NCBI GenBank assembly: GCA_027056215.1
Contig: JALULO010000003.1
Location: 1-17,584 of the forward strand
DNA: 17,584 nucleotides
From: Campylobacterales bacterium
GTDB lineage: Bacteria; Campylobacterota; Campylobacteria; Campylobacterales; QNZT01
Direction of reading: 5' to 3'
Shown: positions 13,787 to 17,584 of the stretch, piece by piece
Numbering within the stretch: the stretch's first letter is position 1
Layout of the letters: each line of letters opens with the position of its first letter
Notes under the pieces: generated by a model
Databases searched by the model: none
What the model was told of the DNA's origin: nothing
Seen by the model: the letters and a program-made list of their open reading frames with translations, nothing else
Made by a program: the position numbers and the translations under genes

Positions 13787-14470
13787 ATGAAAAAAACAAT
13801 ACTCAGTTTAGTGACAATAGCTACACTTTTTACAACAGCAAATGCTATGGAAAAAACAAGTAAATGTGGTGCTGGAAAATGTGGTTCAAGTATGAAAATG
13901 AACATGAAAAAAGCCTATATGATGAATGATAAACATGAAATGATTCGTCCTACAAACTATAGAACTTGGGTATATATAGGTACACCAGTTACACCAAATG
14001 ACCTAAACAATGGTCACGCAGCATTCCCTGAAATGCACAATGTCTATATAGATCCTGAATCATATAAAGTCTATAAAGAAACAGGTGTGTTTAAAGAAGG
14101 TACGGTTATCGTAAAAGAGTTAGTTACTGTTGGTGCAACTTCTGCAGTGAGTGGTAAAGGATATTTTGAAGGTGAGTTTATAGGGCTTGAAGCCTCTGTG
14201 AAGAGCAAAAAAGATTTTCCTAAGGAACCAGGAAACTGGGCGATCTTTAGTTTTTCAAACATGAAAACAGGTGTTTTAAAAGATACTGCTCCTGCGATGC
14301 CTGTAGATAAATGTGTAGCCTGTCACCAGGCAAGTGCAGCAGATGATTTTGTATTTACACAATACTACCCTGTTTTAAGTGCAGCGAAAGGTGTTGGGAA
14401 AATAAATCCTGAAGCAACGGCGAAAAGAGCTGTTCAAATGATGAAAAAAGACGAAAAAAGCAATAAGTAA
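13787..14470 (+). CDS. Exported cytochrome P460 family protein
   Basis: A 227-residue exported protein (signal peptide 1-20, ending TANA). The body matches the cytochrome P460 family: RPTNYRTWVYIGTPVTPND, FPEMHNVYIDPESY, TGVFKEGTVIVKELV, GYFEGEFIGLEASVK, FTQYYPVLSAA. The c-type heme motif is CVACH (176-180). Cytochromes P460 are periplasmic mono-heme enzymes; characterised members oxidise hydroxylamine and handle NO, others are uncharacterised. The mature N-terminus is unusual: KCGAGKCGSSMKMNMKK is Cys- and Met-rich, a possible metal-binding or oxidant-trapping stretch. It is driven by GGAACA palindrome 3 and followed after 2 nt by another heme protein. Confidence 0.88.
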   Translation: MKKTILSLVTIATLFTTANAMEKTSKCGAGKCGSSMKMNMKKAYMMNDKHEMIRPTNYRTWVYIGTPVTPNDLNNGHAAFPEMHNVYIDPESYKVYKETGVFKEGTVIVKELVTVGATSAVSGKGYFEGEFIGLEASVKSKKDFPKEPGNWAIFSFSNMKTGVLKDTAPAMPVDKCVACHQASAADDFVFTQYYPVLSAAKGVGKINPEATAKRAVQMMKKDEKSNK

Positions 14471-14472
14471 CT

Positions 14473-14919
14473 GTGAAAAAGTTTGCAGGTGTTCTTTTTG
14501 TATTTTTTGTTGCGATACAGTTTTACAATCCATACAAAAAACCACCTACAACATACTTGCCAAAAGATGATTTTGTGATTTTTGAAAAAGTTCCCCAAAA
14601 GATAGCAGCTATCATAAAAACGGCTTGTTATGACTGTCATTCTCAGAAGCCAAATCTTCGTCTTTATGATAATGTTGCTCCTGTATCTTGGTATATAGAA
14701 AGAAACATACAAAAAGCAAAACGATCACTAAATTTCTCAAAATGGGGAAGGATGGAAGATTGGCAACGAAGAGTATTTTTGCAAGGAGGGATTGTGTACG
14801 ATATAGAAACAGACCGAATGCCTCCTCGCCCATATCTTTTGATGCATCCAGATGCAAAGATATCAAAAAAGGATATAAAACTACTCAAACGATGGACGAG
14901 TGGGTTGGATTTACGCTAG
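14473..14919 (+). CDS. Haem_bd-type mono-heme c protein
   Basis: A 148-residue protein with an uncleaved or cleavable N-terminal hydrophobic segment (about 4-17), one c-type heme motif CYDCH (52-56) and the downstream MPP (116-118) that often carries the distal methionine in this family. The layout, CYDCHSQKPNLRLYDNVAPVSWY with RMPPRPY later, fits the Haem_bd domain family (small heme-binding domain proteins). The likely start is GTG at 14473, only 2 nt after the P460 stop, without a strong ribosome-binding site, so it is probably translated by coupling. It may be the electron partner of the P460 protein; this is inferred from the operon. Its 3' end overlaps the convergent Crp/Fnr gene by 4 nt. 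Confidence 0.83.
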   Translation: MKKFAGVLFVFFVAIQFYNPYKKPPTTYLPKDDFVIFEKVPQKIAAIIKTACYDCHSQKPNLRLYDNVAPVSWYIERNIQKAKRSLNFSKWGRMEDWQRRVFLQGGIVYDIETDRMPPRPYLLMHPDAKISKKDIKLLKRWTSGLDLR

Positions 14920-15527
14920 GTATCCGACTCTCTTCTTAGCCGATTTAGAGACTGTCTGGTTATGCCAAGATAAGATGCGATGTGATCGACACAAACATCT
15001 TTTTCAAACACACCTGGGAAGTAGCTTACGAGAAGGTCTAGCCGCTCTTTTGCACTTTTTGTCAGGAGGTTAAAAGTTCTCTCTCGCATCACGGCATAAG
15101 AGTCTTCTGCCATTTTAGTGGCAAGTTTTTGCCACTTACAGTTGCTCTCATAAAGTGCTAAGAGTTTCTCTTTTTCGATTTTTACAAGTGAAGCATCTAC
15201 AAGTACCTCAAAAGCCAACTCTTCAGGAGTATTTTGGGTAAAACTCACATAATCAACCACAGCGATATCCATCAACATCCGATGATCTATACTACCCATA
15301 TCAAGACAGTGAAATGTCCATGTAAAATCTTTGCCATCTTCTTCAAGTTTATAAGATCTGACGATACCATCTACGATAAAATAGAGGGTATCTGAAACAG
15401 CACTTTCACCATAAATATGTTCACCCTTTTTGTATGAAACTTTGGTAAACAAAGAGGAGAACTCTTCCCACTCTTTGTCATCTAGTGTGATAAACTGTTC
15501 GATATATTCTCTCAGTAGTGTGAGCAT
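14916..15527 (-). CDS. Crp/Fnr-family transcriptional regulator 1 (candidate regulator of the GGAACA sites)
   Basis: A 203-residue regulator. The N-terminal cyclic-nucleotide-binding-like barrel (about 20-115) has YKKGEHIYGESAVSDTLYFIVDGIVRSY. It is followed by a dimer helix and a C-terminal winged helix with DHIASYLGITRQSLNRLRRE (181-200). The N-terminal cysteine cluster of FNR is absent, so it does not carry an Fe-S oxygen sensor of that kind; C74, C130 and C179 are scattered. The recognition-helix residues (TRQSLNR) differ from those of CRP (SRETVGR) and FNR (TRETISR), fitting a different target half-site. It is convergent with the P460 unit and is the nearest candidate activator for the three palindromes. 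AAAGGTG precedes the ATG. Confidence 0.88.
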   Translation of the reverse strand: MLTLLREYIEQFITLDDKEWEEFSSLFTKVSYKKGEHIYGESAVSDTLYFIVDGIVRSYKLEEDGKDFTWTFHCLDMGSIDHRMLMDIAVVDYVSFTQNTPEELAFEVLVDASLVKIEKEKLLALYESNCKWQKLATKMAEDSYAVMRERTFNLLTKSAKERLDLLVSYFPGVFEKDVCVDHIASYLGITRQSLNRLRRESDT

Positions 15528-15546
15528 TAAAGCACCTTTTTTTGTT

Positions 15547-15552
15547 ATTATA
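15547..15552 (-). promoter_or_regulatory. -10 box of Crp/Fnr gene 1
   Basis: On the minus strand an extended -10, TGATATAAT, with a perfect TATAAT hexamer at 15547-15552, gives a predicted start near 15540 and a short leader with AAAGGTG. No strong -35 is visible. No GGAACA palindrome occurs upstream, so autoregulation through that site is not apparent. Confidence 0.55.
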
Positions 15553-15589
15553 TCAAGTTATCATAAGACAGCTATCTTCTTGGCAAACA

Positions 15590-15747
15590 GGGTGTAACTT
15601 TTGACTATCCTTTTGATGAAGATGTGCAAGTTTATCGTATCTTTAAAAAGATATTTGCATTTACGACACATCAAAGGGCTCATCGACTACTCTTATGATT
15701 TGGTATTTCAAAGCTTGCCCAAGAAAAAACGAGAACTGTTAGGATAA
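15590..15747 (+). other. Noncoding or decayed stretch, possible gene remnant
   Basis: Two overlapping frames give protein-like pieces. One frame reads TFDYPFDEDVQVYRIFKKIF and runs to a stop at about 15691. The +1 frame reads HIKGLIDYSYDLVFQSLPKK and ends at 15747 (TAA). The change from one sensible frame to the other suggests a frameshifted remnant, but I do not recognise the protein. No ribosome-binding site or start was convincing. Confidence 0.3.
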
Positions 15748-15873
15748 AAGAGAAAAAGTGAAGTGATTTTCGCTGGGGATTGGATGGGGCTAAATATGAC
15801 AAAACTCTCTTTGACATATCTTGTGCCTTTTGTTGTATCTTTTTATATGGTAAAGAAGATACAAGATAGTTAG
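15748..15873 (+). pseudogene. NrtS-like (nitrate/nitrite transporter family) C-terminal remnant
   Basis: An open frame without a start codon reads SEVIFAGDWMGLNMTKLS and continues LTYLVPFVVSFYMVKKIQDS to a TAG at 15871. It resembles the C-terminal half of the small membrane proteins annotated NrtS, which end with a loop containing GD..., then LTYLVPF.V..Y. The N-terminal helix is missing and the frame opens directly after a stop, so it looks like a truncated, non-functional copy. The call rests on short similarity remembered from the family. Confidence 0.4.
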
Positions 15874-15886
15874 GTTTTTAGTACTT

Positions 15887-16852
15887 CTATTGTTTCAAAA
15901 TAAACTCTGCCACACTTTTTGGCTTATCAATTTGTACAAAATGACTTGCATTTTTTATGATGTGTAGTGTAGAGTTTGGAAATAGGGCATGAAATTCTTT
16001 TGCCACGCCAACATTGAGATCCTTATCATCTTCACCAAATACAATTATCACAGGTTTGTGAAACTTAGCCAACTCTATGGCTGCTGTATCTCTTCTACTC
16101 TCTACTTCTTGGACTAGCACATCGTTTAATCCAAAAAATGCCTCTCGAATCCCCAATGCTTTATAGGCAAATATTTTTGCATACAACTCTCTCTTCTTAT
16201 CATCTGATATAAACTGATTTACTTGTTCTATCATCCCTGATTGCCAACGTGCATCACTGATTGATGTGAAGAAAATCGCAAGAGATCGTTTTATACCAGG
16301 CGTTGAAAAAAGTTCAATCGCATCTGGTGCTTTTAGCGATGGTGTGGGCTGATAGTAGGTATTGAGTAAGACTAGCGTATTGATTTTGTTTTCATGTTCC
16401 AATGCCCATTCTATCCCCACTGGACCTGATGCATCGTGCACCACCACAACAATATCATCTAACTTAAAGTGATCGATCACAGTTTGCATATCTTGTTTTA
16501 AACTTTGTGTTGTATAGGTATGATTTTTGGGTTTATCAGAATCTCCCCAACCCAGAAAATCAAATGCAATAACATGTCTACTTTTACTTAGATAGGGTAT
16601 CAGTTCATCATATAAGTGAAGATTGTCAGGGAAACCATGCATCAACAAGATCGTTGGCTCTTTTCCTTTGTTCTCTTTTCCAAACTCTCTTGCATGTAAA
16701 AAGTACTTGCCTCTTTTGATTTTATGCGTAGTGAAAGTATTTAGTTTATCAAATACCTTTTCATGCTCTAAAAATGTAACTTTATACGCATTTTTTGCCG
16801 CACAACCTGATAATAAAGCAATAAAAACTGTAAAAAATAGTAACTTTTTCAT
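15887..16852 (-). CDS. Lipoprotein alpha/beta hydrolase with a probable Asp nucleophile
   Basis: A 321-residue alpha/beta-fold hydrolase with a lipoprotein signal (LLSGC, lipidated Cys17), so it is anchored in the envelope. The oxyanion region is HGFPDN (72-77) and FLGWGDSDKP follows. The nucleophile elbow reads VVHDASGPVG with Asp140 at the nucleophile position, as in epoxide hydrolases and haloalkane dehalogenases, not Ser. The acid/base end is FGEDDKDLN and NASHFVQID, giving the catalytic Asp and His. The tryptophan after the nucleophile that binds halide in dehalogenases is Ala here, so dehalogenation is less likely; epoxide or ester hydrolysis is possible. It lies 67 nt downstream of a Crp/Fnr gene on the same strand and may be its target. 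Confidence 0.82.
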   Translation of the reverse strand: MKKLLFFTVFIALLSGCAAKNAYKVTFLEHEKVFDKLNTFTTHKIKRGKYFLHAREFGKENKGKEPTILLMHGFPDNLHLYDELIPYLSKSRHVIAFDFLGWGDSDKPKNHTYTTQSLKQDMQTVIDHFKLDDIVVVVHDASGPVGIEWALEHENKINTLVLLNTYYQPTPSLKAPDAIELFSTPGIKRSLAIFFTSISDARWQSGMIEQVNQFISDDKKRELYAKIFAYKALGIREAFFGLNDVLVQEVESRRDTAAIELAKFHKPVIIVFGEDDKDLNVGVAKEFHALFPNSTLHIIKNASHFVQIDKPKSVAEFILKQ

Positions 16853-16919
16853 ATCTTCTTCTCCCCATGATTTACAAAGCCATGATATAGATAAAAAAAA
16901 GTTATGTCATTCACAAATG

Positions 16920-17516
16920 TTAAGGTTTGTGTTCATGTTTCAATCGACTTAGATGTTGTGGTGTGATACCCAATAAAGTGGCAATATGGCATTGAGGTAT
17001 TTTGTCTAAGAGGTGTGGTGTATCGCGTACAAAACTTTCAAATCTCTCTTTGGCTGTTTGTGTTTGTCTTTGGATGATGAAATTGTGAAGATACATATAC
17101 GCTTCTTGTGCCAATAATCTGCCTAATCTATCGCCTTTTTTTGTATGGTTATAGATAAATTCTATATCTTTATAATCTGTCATCACTATTTGTGAGTCTT
17201 CGAGGGCGACGATTTCCAACTTTGAACCTTTTTGGGTTAAAAAACTTTCATAATCCACCACAAGTAGATTTGTCATGTGTGAGTTTTTATCATTAAAATA
17301 GACACTCCAAGTTGTATCTTTTCCATGTTCATCTATGATAAATCCCCGTGCTAAACCATAGTTCATGAACATGAGATGTTTATAGGTATCTCCGATATTA
17401 TGGATGATGTCACCCTTTTGGTAATATTTGATTTTTAGCTTTGATTTGATCAAATTCCACTCTATAAAATTTAGTGAGACATATCGTTGTAAAAATTGTT
17501 TGTATTGTAAATACAT
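16920..17516 (-). CDS. Crp/Fnr-family transcriptional regulator 2
   Basis: A 198-residue regulator with the cNMP-binding-like barrel (YYQKGDIIHNIGDTYKHLMFMNYGLARGF at about 31-59) and a C-terminal helix-turn-helix, CHIATLLGITPQHLSRLKHE. It is a distant paralogue of regulator 1: both share the WxxxF/Y core, the VVDYxSF block and the AKERxxxxV linker. The recognition helix differs (TPQHLSR versus TRQSLNR), so its DNA target may differ. No FNR-type cysteine cluster. AAGGGAA precedes the ATG at 17516. It is upstream of and codirectional with the lipoprotein hydrolase, the most likely local target. Confidence 0.86.
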   Translation of the reverse strand: MYLQYKQFLQRYVSLNFIEWNLIKSKLKIKYYQKGDIIHNIGDTYKHLMFMNYGLARGFIIDEHGKDTTWSVYFNDKNSHMTNLLVVDYESFLTQKGSKLEIVALEDSQIVMTDYKDIEFIYNHTKKGDRLGRLLAQEAYMYLHNFIIQRQTQTAKERFESFVRDTPHLLDKIPQCHIATLLGITPQHLSRLKHEHKP

Positions 17517-17539
17517 GTTTTTCCCTTGTCGTATGTTAT

Positions 17540-17568
17540 CTTGTATTTGGCGACAGTTCCGAAGTCAA
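17540..17568 (-). promoter_or_regulatory. Candidate promoter of Crp/Fnr gene 2
   Basis: On the minus strand TTGACT (complement of 17563-17568) and TACAAG (complement of 17540-17545) are 17 nt apart. The predicted start is near 17533, giving a leader of about 17 nt with AAGGG before the ATG. The -10 matches consensus at only 4 of 6 positions. Confidence 0.4.
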
Positions 17569-17584
17569 GTGACATTTTTCGCAC

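Noticed and set aside
16853..16925. CACAAATGTTAAGG near the end of Crp/Fnr gene 2 as a fourth GGAACA-type palindrome
   Set aside because: Only the ACAAATGTT centre matches; both outer half-sites are lost and part lies in coding sequence.

Overview
The window looks like chromosomal DNA of a Campylobacterota (epsilonproteobacterial) bacterium, probably of the free-living sulfur-oxidising type (Sulfurimonas/Sulfurovum-like). This is inferred from AT-rich, tightly packed genes with Lys/Ile-rich proteins, and from a three-domain desulforubrerythrin of the kind described from Campylobacter jejuni. No rRNA, tRNA, CRISPR array or intact mobile element was found. The left half (about 1.8-7.9 kb) looks slightly richer in GC than the DUF2339 and Msr genes to its right; I judged this by eye only.

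Layout. (1) 1-1800: the 3' end of a PEBP (YbhB/YbcL) gene, then an AhpD-like carboxymuconolactone-decarboxylase (CMD) protein and a TetR regulator, both on the minus strand. Each of these two has a copy of the same NemR-like operator upstream. (2) 1830-7906: an exported MBL-fold hydrolase on the minus strand, divergent from a five-gene aerotolerance-type (Bat) operon: moxR, a small membrane protein, batA, a batB-TPR fusion, and batD. The divergent promoter is strikingly symmetric: four TTTACAC heptamers forming a perfect 18-bp inverted repeat, with a -10 box 9 nt beyond each end. (3) 7944-9815: a DUF2339 multi-pass membrane protein. (4) 9876-14919: a stress-repair block. It holds a decayed CMD gene, desulforubrerythrin, MsrB, MsrA, an exported MsrA-thioredoxin-MsrB fusion, a divergent MsrA paralogue, an exported cytochrome P460 and a Haem_bd-type c-heme protein. 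(5) 14916-17516: two Crp/Fnr-family regulators flanking gene remnants (one NrtS-like) and a lipoprotein alpha/beta hydrolase.

How it fits together. The palindrome GGAACA-N2-TGTTCC occurs three times in intergenic DNA and nowhere else that I noticed. Each copy sits about 41 bp upstream of the predicted start of one of the three transcription units in region 4. This is the class II activator geometry of the Crp/Fnr family, and a Crp/Fnr gene lies tail to tail with the last unit. I infer a compact local regulon for repairing oxidised methionine in cytoplasm and envelope, removing peroxide, and possibly handling reactive nitrogen. The Bat operon and MBL hydrolase appear to answer to a different regulator, of the OmpR/PhoB type, that is not encoded here.
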